Positions 1 to 13,088 of a DNA stretch of 64,000 bases are shown here, in pieces (position 1 is the first letter of the stretch; each line of letters begins with the position of its first letter). The DNA is taken from positions 48,925,327 to 48,989,326 of the forward strand of contig CM049308.1 of the NCBI GenBank assembly GCA_026874595.1, in the 5' to 3' direction. A model generated the notes under the pieces. That model saw only the letters and a program-made list of their open reading frames with translations, was not told the origin of the DNA and ran no database searches. Both the position numbers and the translations under genes were made by a program. This DNA is from Sipunculus nudus (taxonomy: Eukaryota; Annelida; Sipuncula; Golfingiida; Sipunculidae).

Positions 1-380
1 AACTGCCTTACTCACCTATGCCTTATCAGCCCAGTGCATTAAACTCTGGGGAAGTTTGATGTATTGGACTGATATTTTGACCTGTCTATGTTTCTTTGAT
101 AGTATTCTCATTTACAAGACAGGTGGTGCCACCTACATTGACTTTTGCAGTGTATGCGCCTGCTTATTTCTAAGGAGGAATTTGATACATCAGCCTAAAA
201 TTGGGCATGTTTATACATATCGGGTAGCTTTATAGTGTACAAGACTGGTGGCGCCACCTACAATAATTTTTTCACAGTGTATGTCCCTGCTTATTTCACA
301 GGAGGGGTTTGACATGACAGTCTGGGCATATGTATATATCTCTTAGTTGTATATAAGACTGGTGGTGCCAGCTACAATCA
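1..380 (+). mobile_element. Family C element, left part of copy 1 (cut by window start)
   Basis: Three units of roughly 115 bases, each with a GGTGGYGCCACC or near-match core (about 130, 247 and 361). The same sequence recurs at about 45384-45804, which defines it as a dispersed repeat. It breaks off after 'CAGCTACAATCATT', where a family A element begins, and resumes at 2956. The 5' end lies outside the window. No coding potential is seen. Confidence 0.8.
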
Positions 381-382
381 TT

Positions 383-2955
383 GTATCCGCCAAAACAGAG
401 TTTTGCAGATACAATGTTTTCAGTCGGACGCCGACGCTGCCGCCATCGCTGCATAGGTATCCAGAGAACTCCTCCATAACCGCTGGGCAGAATTTTTTGA
501 AATTCGGAATTATGATCGGTCACATGTGAACTGCTGCGCCCTCATTTTTGGTTGACCTCTGACCTTTCTTCTCTGCCCAGCGTCCATTTGTGCGTCTGTT
601 TCCACACATAAACCCACATATCTCGGGAACCGTTTGACTGATAAGGCTTAAGATTTTGCACAAGTGTAGCCCTTGGAAAGCTTTATAACCTACACTAAAA
701 ATGGTGGCGCCATCTGCAACTATTTTTTGCACAGCATCCATCTGTTCATCTGTCTTGGGATAAAAACACTCATATCTGTGCATTAGTTGGACTTATCCAC
801 CTGAAATTTTGCAAGTGTATACATCCTGGGCAGCTTTCTTGATTTTATGACAGGTGGCGCAACCTACATTCACGTTTAAGCTGCAGACATCCAAGCTCAT
901 ATCTCAGGAACCATTTGATCAGATGGGCCAAAATTTTGCATTTGTATAGATCTCCCATAGCTCTTCATACGCAAAATTGGTGGTGCCACCTGCAACCATT
1001 TTTGCACATCGTCCATCTGTTCATCTGCCTCAGGATAAAATCACTCATATCTAAGCAGTGGTTTGACTTATCCACCTGATATTTTGCACGTTTATACATC
1101 CTTGACAGCTTTCTTGATTTTATGACAGGTGGTGCCACCTACATTCAAATTTACGCAGCAGACATCCAAGCTCATATCTCAGGAACCATTTGACCGATTG
1201 GGCAAAAATTTTGCATGTTGATAGATCTCACATAGCTCTTTATCATACACAAAACTGGTGGCGTCACCTGCAACCATTTTTGCACAGCGTCTGTCTGTTT
1301 GTTTGCCGTGGGATAAAATCACTCATATCTCGGCAGTGGTTTGACATATCTGCCTAAAATTTTGTATGTTTATACATCTTGGATAGCTTTCTGGATTTTG
1401 TGGCAGGTGGCGCCACCTACATTTATGTATATGCTGCAGACCTTCAGGCTTATATCTCAAGACTGGTTTGACATATCCCCCTGAAATTTTGCATTTGTAT
1501 AGATCTCACATAGCTCTTAATCACACACATAATTGGTGGCGCCACCTGCAATCATTTTTGCACAGCATCTGTCTGTTTGTTTGCCGTGGGATAAAATCAC
1601 TCATATCTCAGCAGTGGTTTGATATATCTGCCTAAAATGTTGTATGTTTATACATCATGGATACCTTTCTGGATTTTGTGGCAGGTGGCACCACCTACAT
1701 TTATGTATACGCTGCAGACATTCAGGCTTATATCTCAGGACTGGTTTGACACATCCCCCTGAAATTTTGCATGTGTATAGATCTCGCATAGCTCTTAATC
1801 ATACGCAAAATTGGTGGTGCCACCTGCCACCATTTTTGCACAGCGTCAGTCTGTTTGTCTGCCGTGGGCTAAAATCACTTATATCTCACTAGTGGTTTGA
1901 CTTATCTGCCTAAAATTTTGCATGTTTATACATCTTGGGTAGCTTTCTGGATTTTGTGGCAGGTTGCGCCACCTACATTTATGTATATGCTGCAGACCTT
2001 CAGGCTTATATCTCAGGACTGGTTTGACATATCCCCCTGAAATTTTGCATTTGTATAGATCTCACATAGCTCTTAATCACACACAAAATTGGTGGCGCCA
2101 CCTGCCACCATTTTTGCACAGCGTCCGTCTGTTCATCTGCCTCAGGATAAAAACACTCATATCTCTGCATTGGTTGGACTTATCCACCTGACATTTTGCA
2201 TGTGTATACATCATGGACTTGCTTTCTTGATTTTATGACAGGTGGCGCCACCTACATTCATGTTTAAGCTGCAGACATCCAAGCTCATATCTCATGAACC
2301 ATTTGACCGATTGGGCAAAAATTTTGCATGTTTATAGATCTCACATAGCTCTTTATCATACGCAAAACTGGTGGCATCACCTGCAATCATTTTTGCACAG
2401 CATCTGTCTGTTTGTTTGCCCTGGGATAAAGTCACTCATATCTCGGCAGTGGTTTGACCTGCCTAAAATTTTGCATGTTTATACATCATGGATAACTTTT
2501 TGGAATTTTTGGCAGGTGGCACCACCTACAATTATGTATACGCTGCAGACATTCAGGCTTATATATGAGGACTGGTTTGACATATCCCCCTGAAATTTTG
2601 TATGTATATAGATCTCACATATCTCTTAATCATACACGAAATTGGTGGCGCCACCTGCCACCATTTTTGAACAGGGTCCATCTGTTTTTTCTGCCGTGGG
2701 CTAAAATCACTCATATTCTCAGTAGTGGTTTGACTTATATGCCTAAAATTTTGCATTTTTATACATCTTGGACAACTTTCTGGATTTTGTGGTAGTTGGT
2801 GCAACCTACATACACATTTCGGCTGCAGACATCCAGGCTATTATGCAACACACCTCACTCTATTCCCCTTGCCACTCAATCCATACCTCACTTCACCTTT
2901 CCTACTCTGATTTTGGAGGATACACGTAGTCGTTTGTTGACTACCCATATTCTAG
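383..2955 (+). mobile_element. Family A DINE/Helentron-like element, long copy (A1)
   Basis: The element opens with an imperfect hairpin (GTATCCGCC ... GCAGATAC, 383-412), followed by a stretch resembling 'CTGCCCAGCGTCCATTTG'. The core consists of units of about 130-150 bases, alternately ending in 'GGTGGCGCCACCTAC' and 'GGTGGCGCCACCTGC'. Near the 3' end 'ATTTTGGAGGATAC' (about 2909-2922) is an inverted, slightly decayed copy of the 5' terminus. It is followed by the hairpin GTAGTC/GACTAC (2926-2944) and the end 'CATATTCTAG' before a T-run. It is more than twice the length of the other two A copies because the core is expanded. It sits inside family C. The Helentron-like class is inferred from structure; no Rep/helicase is encoded. 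Confidence 0.75.
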
Positions 2956-3148
2956 TTTTTGTGTTGTGTGCACCCATGCCAGTATTGCAGCAGTGATGTT
3001 TGTTTAATTGTTTCTTGTTCTAAGTGTTTAGTACTTGCATTGTTCATATACATGTTACACATGTTCTTGAAAAGTAATGGTCCAGCATTGAAGCATTATA
3101 CCTGGTGTAATCTCATTGCACAGGTTTGCATTAGGACTGTAGGCCTTG
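2956..3148 (+). mobile_element. Family C element, right part of copy 1
   Basis: Begins 'GTGTTGTGTGCACCCATGCC' after a T-run and matches 47095-47268 closely. It ends 'TAGGACTGTAGGCCTTG' before TT. The second copy has the cleaner palindrome AGGCCTATAGGCCT here, so family C also ends in a hairpin plus CTTG. Confidence 0.75.
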
Positions 3149-3171
3149 TTTAAAGTAATGTATGTTTTATC

Positions 3172-3960
3172 TTCAAAATTAGACACACTAGTTGTTTCTG
3201 CCATGTTCGCAGAGGAACTGGAAACTGGAGACCTTGACCTTTATCTTCTCATCCAAATATGTGGAAATTTAAAATATTGTGACCCCTACAACTTTTAAGT
3301 AGGGAAGATTTTAACCTCAATTTTGACACACAAGTTGTCTCAACAATGCTCTTTTTAAATGATTAAAAAATACTGATGACCTTGACCTTTATCCTCAAGG
3401 TATAATCCGAAGAATCTAGAATAATTGTGACCCCTATAACTTTTGAAGTACTGAACATTTCCCCCTCAACATGAACACTTACCAGTAAGCAGTATCAACA
3501 ATGCTCTTTGACAACGTCAGAAACTGGTGTTCTACAAGGTCAAATCAGCAAAAATGTCAAATTTTTTGGAACCTGATAAGTATTGCATATTTTGTCCTCA
3601 AATTTGATAGACAAAATGTTTCAACAAGTTCTCAGAGGACTTTATCTTAAAGGTGAAACAGCCAGATTTTATTTTGTCTTCAGCATTTTTGTGATGCATT
3701 AACTTTTTAAATTTTTGCCTATATGTCCCTCAAATTTGACACTCAGTTTGTTTCCACCAAGTTCTCGGTGGAATTTGAAAACTGGTGACCTTGACGTTGC
3801 CTTATTCTCCTCTTGTACAATCTGTATAGACCAGTCATGATTGCATTGAATCTTCATATGTGTTACCCATCACTAACTGAAGAAGTGGTATCAGAAGGTC
3901 AAAGGTCAAGATCACATTTGAAGTTAATCTCAATTTGATTTTCAGATGACAAAATATGCT
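3172..3960 (+). repeat. Degenerate tandem repeats (family G)
   Basis: About five units begin with a motif like 'CCTCAAATTTGACACTCAG' followed by 'GTTTC..CAA..TTCTC.G.GGA', at about 3172, 3313, 3472, 3597 and 3729 (125-160 bases apart). Several contain 'GACCTTGACCTTTATC'. Neither end is recognisable. This is probably the decayed core of an old mobile element lying directly after family C. Confidence 0.55.
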
Positions 3961-4563
3961 GTTTTGAATGAGTGTCATGACACATGGCTCAGGCAGAAGG
4001 TCTATCTATGAATATCTAAGATAAACCTCCTGTATAAAATCTTTCACTCACATTTACACGAAATCAAGCTGTTGTGCATGGGAACTGTACATTACAATAA
4101 TTAAGACAGTGGAACAAATATAGAGCATGCATTGTCAACATTCATAACAAATTAATAACAGTTATAATAAATATTTTTGCCTTTTTTTATGCTTGAAATG
4201 TCTTAAAACTGGGGGAACTACATTTTGGCATGATATTGGTGATAGAGGTGTAAATGTATACAAACTAATACCTTGTGGCACCTGGTTTAAACACGTTTGG
4301 TACATGGGCGTTATTTTGGGGTGACGTCCGGGTCCCACTCCGAACACCTCATCTTATCTTTGAGTGGTCTCAGGAGAATACAAATTTGGCCGATTTTCCA
4401 AGTGGTCAAAATCCATGTGGTTCACCATAGTTGTATACAGTGGTTGCCTCAAGGCCACTGAAGTAGTGTGCTGGGTGAACAAGCAGTTGCAGGGGCCTAT
4501 CATCTGCCTCAATAGATCTTGACCCTGTGCATAGGTTGATGGCTGACATGTTGAATATTTTGT
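3961..4563. other. No recognised gene; unplaced GC-richer patch
   Basis: Apparently unique sequence. The part at 4320-4560 is less AT-rich, and minus-strand frames of 61 and 73 codons end within it. I recognise no domain and no splice-site pair, so I do not call it coding. Confidence 0.4.
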
Positions 4564-4785
4564 GTTTGTATTCATTAAAATTGTGTGTGATCCCTGTTAT
4601 TTCATTTAAATAAATGTGTGCCTTTTTGTCTCAGAATTCATTTCAAACAGTATGCCAGTTTTAAATTGTGCAGAGGTTTGTATTCATTAAAATTGTGTGT
4701 GATCCCTGTTAATTCAGTAAAATAAATTTGTGCCTTTTTGTCTCAGAATTCACTTCAAACAGTATGCCAGTTTTAAATTCTCATT
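4564..4785. repeat. Tandem duplication, 112-bp unit, two copies
   Basis: 'TATTCATTAAAATTGTGTG' occurs at 4569 and again at 4681, and the following ~100 bases match almost base for base, including 'GTGCCTTTTTGTCTCAGAAT'. Each copy contains an AATAAA-like motif, but nothing else suggests a transcript end. Confidence 0.85.
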
Positions 4786-5611
4786 ATTGCATGTTCAATT
4801 GTTATATATTCATATATGAAAATGTTCAAATAATGCAGTGTGTGCTTCATCAGACCACTTTGGTGTGTATAAATATGAAGGGGAGGGGTGGGGAGATAAT
4901 GTCTGTTTTGATTATGGTACCACCATACATCTCAGAAAGGTGTGATTTGATCAATTTAGTTTATGAAACCTTGTAAATTAACAAGATTTAAACAGATAGG
5001 ATTGGTTTAAGAGACCCTTAACCATAAGCTGGTGGTGACACCTGTTGAACAGGATAGGTATTAGACCATAGGCTTCTTGCATTTTAATGTCTATCTCATT
5101 TGCAGATAATATTGGCCCTGTGCCAACATTGCGTTTCTTGCAGTGAATTGGGTACCTGAAAGCCCAAGAAGTGTCATAAATGTTTAGAGGTATTTCAGAA
5201 CATTAAAAATACAATACTGAAATTTGAATTCGCCCAGTAATTTTTAGATATTTATCATGATTACGGTAATTAACCACACTCTTTCACACCTAAGCATTAG
5301 CATTTAGTTCATAACATTTTCTGTATGAGAATATTTCTGGCTCTGACCAAGCAGTAAATGCTTCAGTTCTCTTGTTCCAAAAGCCAGTCCTAATCAAAAG
5401 ACAACAATTACAAGGATACTCATCATCATACCCCAATAGCCCAGAGGGTGAGATTGTAATTGAATGGGTTTTACCTGTCTGTATGTCCATTGATCAGTCC
5501 AGCCACTGTTCTTGTCCAGAGGATTATTTCAATTTTGCTGGAGATTTTTAAATGAAACTGTGCAGACATGTTTGTCAGGACAAACATCACATATTATTAA
5601 TTGCCACATTA
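4786..5611. other. No feature recognised
   Basis: AT-rich, apparently unique sequence without a convincing exon, RNA gene or mobile-element end. Confidence 0.5.
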
Positions 5612-6705
5612 TTAGGGCCCCGCTTGACAAGCTGTGCCCTAAAGTGATCACCATGTCACTCTGTCCTTCTGTCCATCCGTTTTTCCGTCAGGGATGATTG
5701 GTACCTATGAGTGCTCCAGACCTATTGAATTACAGATCTGTCAGAATTCCAATATGGTTGCCACAGCCTGATCGCTGTTTTCCTTTCGCGTGCCATAACT
5801 CAACAACATCCTGCTGCAGCTTTCCAAAATTCACAGGAATGATTGGTACCTATGAGTGCTCCAGACCTATTGGATAACAGATCTGTTGGAATTCCAATAT
5901 GGCCTCCACAGCCTGATCGTTGATTTTCTTTCACATGCGATAACTCAACAACAACCTGCTGCAGCTTTCCCAAATTCAGAGGGATGATTGGTACCTATGA
6001 GGGCTCCAGACTTATTGAATTACAGACTTTTCTGAATTCCAGTATGGCTGCCACAGCCCGATTGTTGATTTTCTTTCTCGCGCGATAAATCAACAACAAC
6101 CTAATGCAGCTTTCCCAAATTCACAGGGATGGTTGGTACCTATGAGGGCTCCAGACTTATTGAATTACAGACCAGTCTGAATTCCAATATGGCCACCACA
6201 GCCTGATCGCTGATTTTCTTTTGCACGCAATAACTCAACATCAACCTATTGCAGCTTTCCCAAATTCACAGGGATGATTGGTACCTATGAGAGTTCAAAC
6301 CTATTGAATTACAGACCTGTCGGAATTCCAATATGGCCACCACAGCCCAAACCCTGATTTTTTTCACGCGCGATAACTCAATAACAACCTACTGCAGCTT
6401 TCCCAATTTCACAGGGTTCACTGGTGACTATGAGGGCTCCAGACCAATTGAATTACAGACTTGCTCAAAATCAAATATGGCCAGCAGACTACAATTGGTG
6501 ATTTTCTTTTGCACACATTATTTAAGACATATCTTCTTTAATATCATTTGATCCATTTGATTTTTTCCCTCATGCATATGGATAAAAACCTGTTTTTGTT
6601 TGTCATATTTTTCAAATTTAACTTAATTTTTCACCCACATGTAAATTAGTCCAGCACTATCAGAAATGCGGGGACCTCTGAGGACCATTGTCTGACCACA
6701 TCTAG
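5612..6705 (+). mobile_element. Family P DINE/Helentron-like element, copy 1
   Basis: Starts 'TTAGGGCCCCGC', can fold with 'GCCCTAA' 20 bases later, and is followed by GTCC-rich sequence. The core has about six units of almost exactly 145 bases; 'GGATGATTGGTACCTATGAG' or a close variant recurs at about 5692, 5837, 5982, 6127 and 6272. Near the end 'GCGGGGACCT' (6668-6677) is an inverted copy of the 5' 'AGGGCCCCGC'. The element closes 'CTGACCACATCTAG' before TT. There is no GGTGGCGCCACC core in this family, and the 3' hairpin is weak. Confidence 0.7.
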
Positions 6706-7585
6706 TTAAGTTTTATCGTCTAAAGCTAATAAGACACATTTATTTAACTCATTATTGATGCCAGCTATTTCAAAAAAAGCTTTTAGTACATACTCATTGG
6801 GGCTATTCACAATGTTTTCTTAACTTTTCATAATATCTTAAAATCAGTTACACTCTCCTAAATCAGGAAATGTGTCTTAGTAAAAGTAAACACATGAAAC
6901 CACTTAAGTTCTTAAATCATACAGTGTTTTAGACAGTAACACTAACTTTTCCATTCCTCAGTGTTCTGAGACTTATGAATTTGTTTTTAATGTTTGTTTT
7001 GTTTTTCAACAGTTTGATATAAAATTGTCATGTAAGTGTATTCAAGCCTTTTCTCTGGCACTTGATTCATTTTTTAATGTTAAAGAATATGTATCATCCC
7101 GTGAGAATATTCCTTTCATCAGGCGAATATTTAGCAAATTGGATGAACCAGTTCTTCAGGAAAAACATATATTTGGAACATCTTGGTGCATCATTTTACC
7201 CAATGTGTCCACCAAGGCATTGTTCTTAATCCAGTTTAGGTCATTTTGTTTGCTTTGTCATCGGGGTGTAAGCTTTAATTCAGTCCCTTTACTCTTGTGT
7301 TAATAGGGTCTAATCAAAATGTAATTTCTCAACTCTGTTAAGGACTCTGGACTTTTTCTGGAGTGTGTGCAAATATTTTTCTCACTGTTTATTAATGCAA
7401 AACCAATATGATAATTAACCACAATCACAAACTTGATTTACTTTCACTTATACAAACTTGCATTAAATAAAAACTGTTTATTTTCCATTTATTCTCTTTA
7501 GTTCGGGTATTTGAACTAAGCAAGCTCTTCAGACTATATTTATCTGGAAGCAAAATGTGAAAATGGAACATTTTCATGCATTTAA
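6706..7585. other. No feature recognised between the two P elements
   Basis: AT-rich. 'TTTTTCAACAG' at 7011-7021 and 'GTAAGTG' at 7032 resemble a splice pair, but would enclose only about 19 bases, so no exon is called. A 92-codon frame (7025-7303) has no coding signature. Confidence 0.45.
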
Positions 7586-8786
7586 TTAGGGCCACACTGG
7601 AAAAGTGGTTGCCTACAGTGATCACTGTGTCAGTCCGTCCACCCGTCCTTCCATCTGTCCAGTGATGCTTTCTTTCGTTCACAATATCTTAATAGGATTA
7701 TGCTTCATCTTTCTCATACTCACAGGGTTGATTGGTACCTATGAGTACTCCATCTTCAAATTATGAAAGAACAGACATTTTGAATTTCAGTATGGCCTCC
7801 AGAGCACAATCAGTGATTTTCTTTCACGCGTGATATCTCAACAAGAACATGCTGAATCTTTCTCATATTCACAAATGATTGGTACCCATGACTGCTCCAC
7901 CAGCAAATATCAGACCTGTCAGAATTCCAATATGGCCACCAGATTGCAATCCGTGATTTTCTTTCACATATGATATCTCAACAAGAACCAGCTTGACCTT
8001 TCTCAGAATCACAGGGATCATTGATGCCTATGAGGGCTCTAGACCTGTAGAATTCCAGACCTGTCAGAATTCCAATATTGTCACCAAGGCCTGATCGGTG
8101 ATTATCTTTTGCTCAAGGTATCTCAACAAGATCATGCTTGAACCTTCTTATATTCACAGGGATGATTGGCACCTATGAGGACTCCATCTCTTTCGAATTA
8201 CAGACCTATTGGAATTTCAGTATGGCCGCCAGAGCACAGTCGGTGATTTTCTTTCATGTGTGATATCTCAACAAAAACATGCTTGATCTTTCCCAGATTC
8301 ATAGGGATGATTGGTGCCTATGAGGACCCCATCCCTATCGAATTACAGACCTGCTCAAAATCAAATATGGCCACAAGAGGCGATTGGAGATTTTCTGTCA
8401 TTAATTTTGACATAACAGACCAGAATCAGAAATTTTCTGTCGCACACATTTTCACAAACAGAATACTTTTGATCTTTGTCAGATTCACAAGAATGATTGG
8501 TGTGTATGAGGACTATTGCTGTCAAATTACAGACCCATCCAAAATCAAATATGGCAGCTAGAGTACAATGTGTGTTTTTCTCTATTGCACACATTATCTC
8601 AAACATATCCACTCTAATATGATTTGAACCAGTAGGATTTTTGTTCCCTCATGCACATTGCTAAAAACCTGTTTCTGTTTGTCATATTTTTAAACTATAA
8701 ACTTAACTTTTTTCCCATATGTAAACTAGTCCTGCACTAAAAGAAATGGGGGGGCCTTCTGAGGACCACTGTCTGACCACATCTTG
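7586..8786 (+). mobile_element. Family P DINE/Helentron-like element, copy 2
   Basis: Begins 'TTAGGGCCACACTGG', then 'GTGATCACTGTGTCAGTCCG' and a GTCC-rich stretch. About six units of ~147 bases carry 'GATTGGTACCTATGAG' and 'GAATTCCAATATGGCC'. It ends 'GGGGGGGCCTTCTGAGGACC' then 'CTGACCACATCTTG' before a T-run. Its units have diverged more than those of copy 1. Same orientation as copy 1, with 0.9 kb between them. Confidence 0.7.
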
Positions 8787-9390
8787 TTTTTCTAAGGTTC
8801 ACCAAAAATATTTGATCAGAAAACAAATGGCATGCACAACATGAGATGACACTACCGGTATATATACATGTATTTAAAATCATAGGCCATGGCACCATAT
8901 TGTTACAACACCTTATCTGACAAACTATTGAGTGTTCAGGGATGGATGAAGAGGGGTGTGTGCTTCCCTATTTCTCAACCTAAAATAAATCAGGGGAATG
9001 ATTAATTCATGTATCACCCAATTTTGCTTGTCATGTAGTTTGCTTCCATATACTTCTGCATACATGACGTAACATGAGTTATGTATTTAGTCTGCTAGTA
9101 TTCCTGAATCACTTGTTGCCTTGGGTCAAGGTGCTAGACCCCCTTTTCTACATTCCTGTCTGCCCCTGGAGTTGGTGACAAATTTATATAGGCTCCACCT
9201 GCTTCCTGGATGGGGGTTTCATGCCCTGAGTGAGGGGTGACATTTAGATGAAAACTGAATCAGAAAACACAGTTTATTTGCTTTGACTACTGACTATTGA
9301 AACATATTATTTACTCTTCTTTTCAATTCAGAAATGTCCTCTTAATACTGAATGAACAAGTGTGCAATATAAAAGTATACTTAGAAGCAG
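8787..9390. other. No feature recognised
   Basis: Apparently unique AT-rich sequence. Confidence 0.5.
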
Positions 9391-9600
9391 GGGTAGGACA
9401 TGGCCTGGTGGTTGGACTTCTGAGCCAAAGGTCCCTGGTTCGAACCCCGCTGGTACCTCAATTGCATAATGGTGAATCATTATCACATTGAACTTGAGAG
9501 ATTCACTCTGATGTCTTAATGAGAGGTTGACCTCTAGATTATTCCTAACCCCGTGTGTATTAAACCTGAAGTCCAGAAGGCTTAATAATAAGATATTCTG
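9391..9600 (+). mobile_element. tRNA-derived SINE
   Basis: A tRNA-like head carries an A-box match, TGGCCTGGTGG (9401-9411), and a perfect B box, GGTTCGAACCC (9437-9447), about 25 bases apart, as in RNA polymerase III promoters. The acceptor stem does not pair and no CCA-compatible end is seen, so this is not a functional tRNA. About 150 bases of unrelated body follow. The 3' boundary is approximate and no target duplication was resolved. Confidence 0.7.
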
Positions 9601-12600
9601 ATTTTACTATTTACTTCATCCTCATTCAAAAGACAGTGCCACCAACAGGCCATGGACCTATCCTTTAAAAAAATTAAAATAATGTATTAATTTAAAAATC
9701 ATAGATTCAAATGATTTTCATAGTGATCAGAATATGACCAATATTAACTAGCTTTATTCTTTCATAACCAAGAGAAGAAAATAGTTCAGAAAAAAGTCTT
9801 CAGCTCCCAAGTAAAAGTATGTTTTAGTAAACTTTCTTTCAAGATCTTGAATTTGTATGATTTAAATGATGGTGTTATGTGACAAATGCACAATGGATCT
9901 TTTTGGCTGAGAGGCACAGTAAAGTATGTGTAAAATATGCTCAATAGATGCATATTACTGCCAGTGAATTTAACTGTGTTTCTCTTTGTATCCTGGTCCA
10001 TGTGGTTAGTTAATAATTCTGTACTGTACACAGTAAGCCTTAATGCCTTTATTAATATGATCAGCATTGCCCCTGGGCCACTTATTCTTGCAAAAAAATG
10101 CAGACCAACATAGAATGAACACTGACTGACATTTTTCATGATTGATTAAATTTGATGATCGTCTGAAAGCTTCTTCCTGTTTAAGCCTGTAAAACAATTT
10201 AGATGCATGATCTCCCATATTAAAAACTCGCTGGTTACCCATATATGTTTGTTAAAACCAGCCGACCACAGTGAAACCACAGCTTACATGTTAAGCAATT
10301 AGTGGTGAATGTTGAGTAAACATGTTGGGTTGAGGGAGGGTGTAAAGATAAGGAGCCGCCTGCATCACATAGGTAAACATTTCACATCATGGGGGTATTT
10401 GGTAATCATTATTTTCTCTCATCTTAATCAAAATAATATGCAAATTACTTGATTGCTATTACCACCACCATTTCACCACATATGGGTTTCTAAACTGCAG
10501 ACTTGAGCAGAGATAAAATTAAATGTATGGTTTTTACAATTTGAAAATGACCAAATATATCAAGTACCGGTACATGATGGCAGTTGACTATTTTTAGCAT
10601 TGTTCCACAAATATTCTTATATGAGTAAGTATTCTTATTGAGTAGAATAAGTAGGTACAGTTTACCATGTTTTTTATGTGTGTGTAACTTACAGGACCAG
10701 GTTTGTAGCTAAATTCTCAGTCTGCTGCATATTAACTGGCTGACATTTATCACATGAACATACATGTTTTTACAAAGATTGCAAGGGATTTCAGCAGTGT
10801 TAAAAATGTTTTAAATATTTTACTTCTATGTGTGTGAATGAAGATAACAGTAATTATAATCAGAAATTCTCAGGGGTTTTTATTTATGGGAATAACTCTT
10901 TCACAGGTGAAAAATATTTTGCACATGGTTGCTGTAGATATGGAACACAATACATAAAATGCAGGTCATTTCACATACCATGAGCTTCTTAACATAATCA
11001 GTCCATAGATAGTTATAGTTATTCACTGATGTATTTAAGTGTTATGAATATCTTATGTATGGAGTAATTTCTTTGGTCTTTTTGGGGTGATTTTTCACCA
11101 GGTGTGAAATATTTCTGTATAAATATACCCCTTTTGGTATACATCCTTATCACCAACATCTGAACCCCCTACATAGGTATAGTGGAAGCAGAGTCCAAAA
11201 GCTTCACACCTCACCTGTACAGGCAGCCTGTAGCTGTCAATTGTACTTTTAATAAGCCTAACTGGCCTGATATTTTGTGATTATAAAGCAATTGTTTAAG
11301 ATATTTTTTCACAGCCAACAACATGTATTTAACCTGTGGCTTAAGAATATTTTCACATTAACTCACGGTTACCTTTCAGGTTAAACTTTGGATTTATAAT
11401 ACAATGTTCATGATTGATTATTTAATTAATAAAAAATGTTTGTTGTAAGATTAATAATTCTTGTGTCCATCTTTACGAAATAATCCCAAGGAGAACATTT
11501 TTATTTGAGTCAAAGATTTTATCATTTTTTATTTTCTGCCAATATTTGATTTTTTTGTGTCTTATCAATATAATCACTGTAATTGTGTGTCTTATTTTCT
11601 TTTAGGTTTCAACTTAAAAAAAAACATAAAATATAATCAAATAGTAATGATTATAGGTGACCATAACAAATGCACCACATGACCTGACATGCTGCTGAAT
11701 GGTCTGTGAGGTTGTTATCATGGTGTGGATACTGTACATGAAGTAGTCCTTGGTTATTTGATTGCTGTAATGTTCTTCATTAGTGATGACATCATGGACT
11801 ACATTGATGCTCATGTTGTGGTAATGGGTTCGTTTGTGGCTCATCAGTGTTCCTATCAGTGGAGAACAATAACTGTGATTGAATTGGCTTCAGTGCAAAA
11901 ACAAAATGCTAATTGATTCATGTCCACCTTTTGTAAGCTCTGATATTCCTAGATCATCATTGATAGGAAAGTAAATTAGCAAGAAAAAATGAGCCCCTAA
12001 AACCCTGTCCTCCCATGGCAATGTGATCTGTACAGTGTTGTAGATACAAGGTCTGCCTCATGGTTGAGTTGTATGATTTGTTACAGTTGATTTGACTAAT
12101 GTAGAACCTGAATGAGTACAAAGTGGAGTGACAGTGGGACGCCTGGCCTCCCAGTGCTCAGCCTCCAGGGAGGATGGACTTCCTTCTCTACCTGTGACTT
12201 TGGCTGAATTGTAACCACTTCCAATCAAATTTGCTACCAATTGTGGCAGAAAATGCAGTAGAGAATATATTTTGACTGGATGTCATTTTGATGAATGCTT
12301 TGTTGGGGCTCTGACTGCTTCAGTGTTTGTTTATAATACAGTGATGAACATTGTGCTTCATATGCTGTGATGCAAGGCTCTAACAGTATGCTTTCTCTAC
12401 AAATCAATTTCAATTTTTATCATTAACATAATTATATATCAGTAAATATAAAATGCATGTATTAATGTTCTCTCATAAAACAACTTGTACCAAGAGAGTT
12501 TAAAGAGGTCATATTTTTTCTCTGTTTACTCACCAACTGTTATTATAAATGGCTCTTATTCCAGGTTTTGGGGGCAGCCATAACATTTTTTATCACTCTC

Positions 12601-13001
12601 AGTCTTAATGATGAGCAGAGCGTGTTCATAAGTCAAAACAGCTTCCACGCAACTTCAATCTGAGAAGATTAATACAGAGAGCACCAACACATTCCACAAG
12701 AAAGCATTAACACTGAATGATAGTCCTTCAGTGATTAAACAAGTGATTGCTGAATTGTTAATGCCTTTTTATTGTGAGTAATTTATTCTTTTACAAAACA
12801 GTATTTTTATATTATTTTTAAATAATTTCCCACCAAATGTAAAAGGAGACCTGTCATTTTTGAGTGATTGTGATGGATGTTCTTCTGGTATGGTTATCAT
12901 TAGTCTTGATATAATCATGCCATGCTTCCCCATTTTATTTTTTAAGATCCCCATCTTTTGTTGGTTATTTCTCTAATGCTGATTTTTTTTCTGTGTTTCA
13001 G
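9601..13001. other. Probable intron sequence, no feature recognised
   Basis: Upstream of the exon at 13002. Unique AT-rich DNA with several chance frames of 60-117 codons, none with splice sites or a recognisable domain. The stretch 12050-12240 is GC-richer and holds a 60-codon minus-strand frame, but I see no homology. Confidence 0.45.
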
Positions 13002-13088
13002 TGTAAGCAATTGGAGAGTGAAGTATTAAGACTGCAGCGTCAGAGTCGTGAACTCTCTCAGATGAAACAAAACTTACAGCTCTTACAG
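13002..13088 (+). CDS. Internal exon of an unidentified coiled-coil protein
   Basis: The exon is 87 bases, 29 whole codons, phase 0 at both ends. Upstream is an acceptor with the tract 'TTTTTTTTCTGTGTTTCAG'; downstream is a consensus donor 'CAG|GTAAG'. Only one of three frames is open; the other two hit stops within nine codons. The peptide starts CKQLESEVLRLQRQ and ends MKQNLQLLQ. Leucines fall at residues 4, 11, 18 and 25, an exact heptad series, and Q, E, R and K fill most other positions, as expected for a parallel coiled coil. Residues are too generic to name the gene; golgin, hook, liprin or centrosomal families would all fit. No neighbouring exon is certain, so flanking introns are at least several kilobases and carry most of the mobile elements listed here. 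Confidence 0.8.

Noticed and set aside
1-3148. CRISPR-like array of palindromic repeats
   Set aside because: Units are long, diverged and eukaryotic in context; spacers are not unique sequences.
7011-7037. Micro-exon between TTTTTCAACAG and GTAAGTG
   Set aside because: Only about 19 bases with no supporting frame; expected by chance in T-rich DNA.
9391-9470. Functional tRNA gene
   Set aside because: A and B boxes are good but the acceptor stem does not pair and a SINE body follows.
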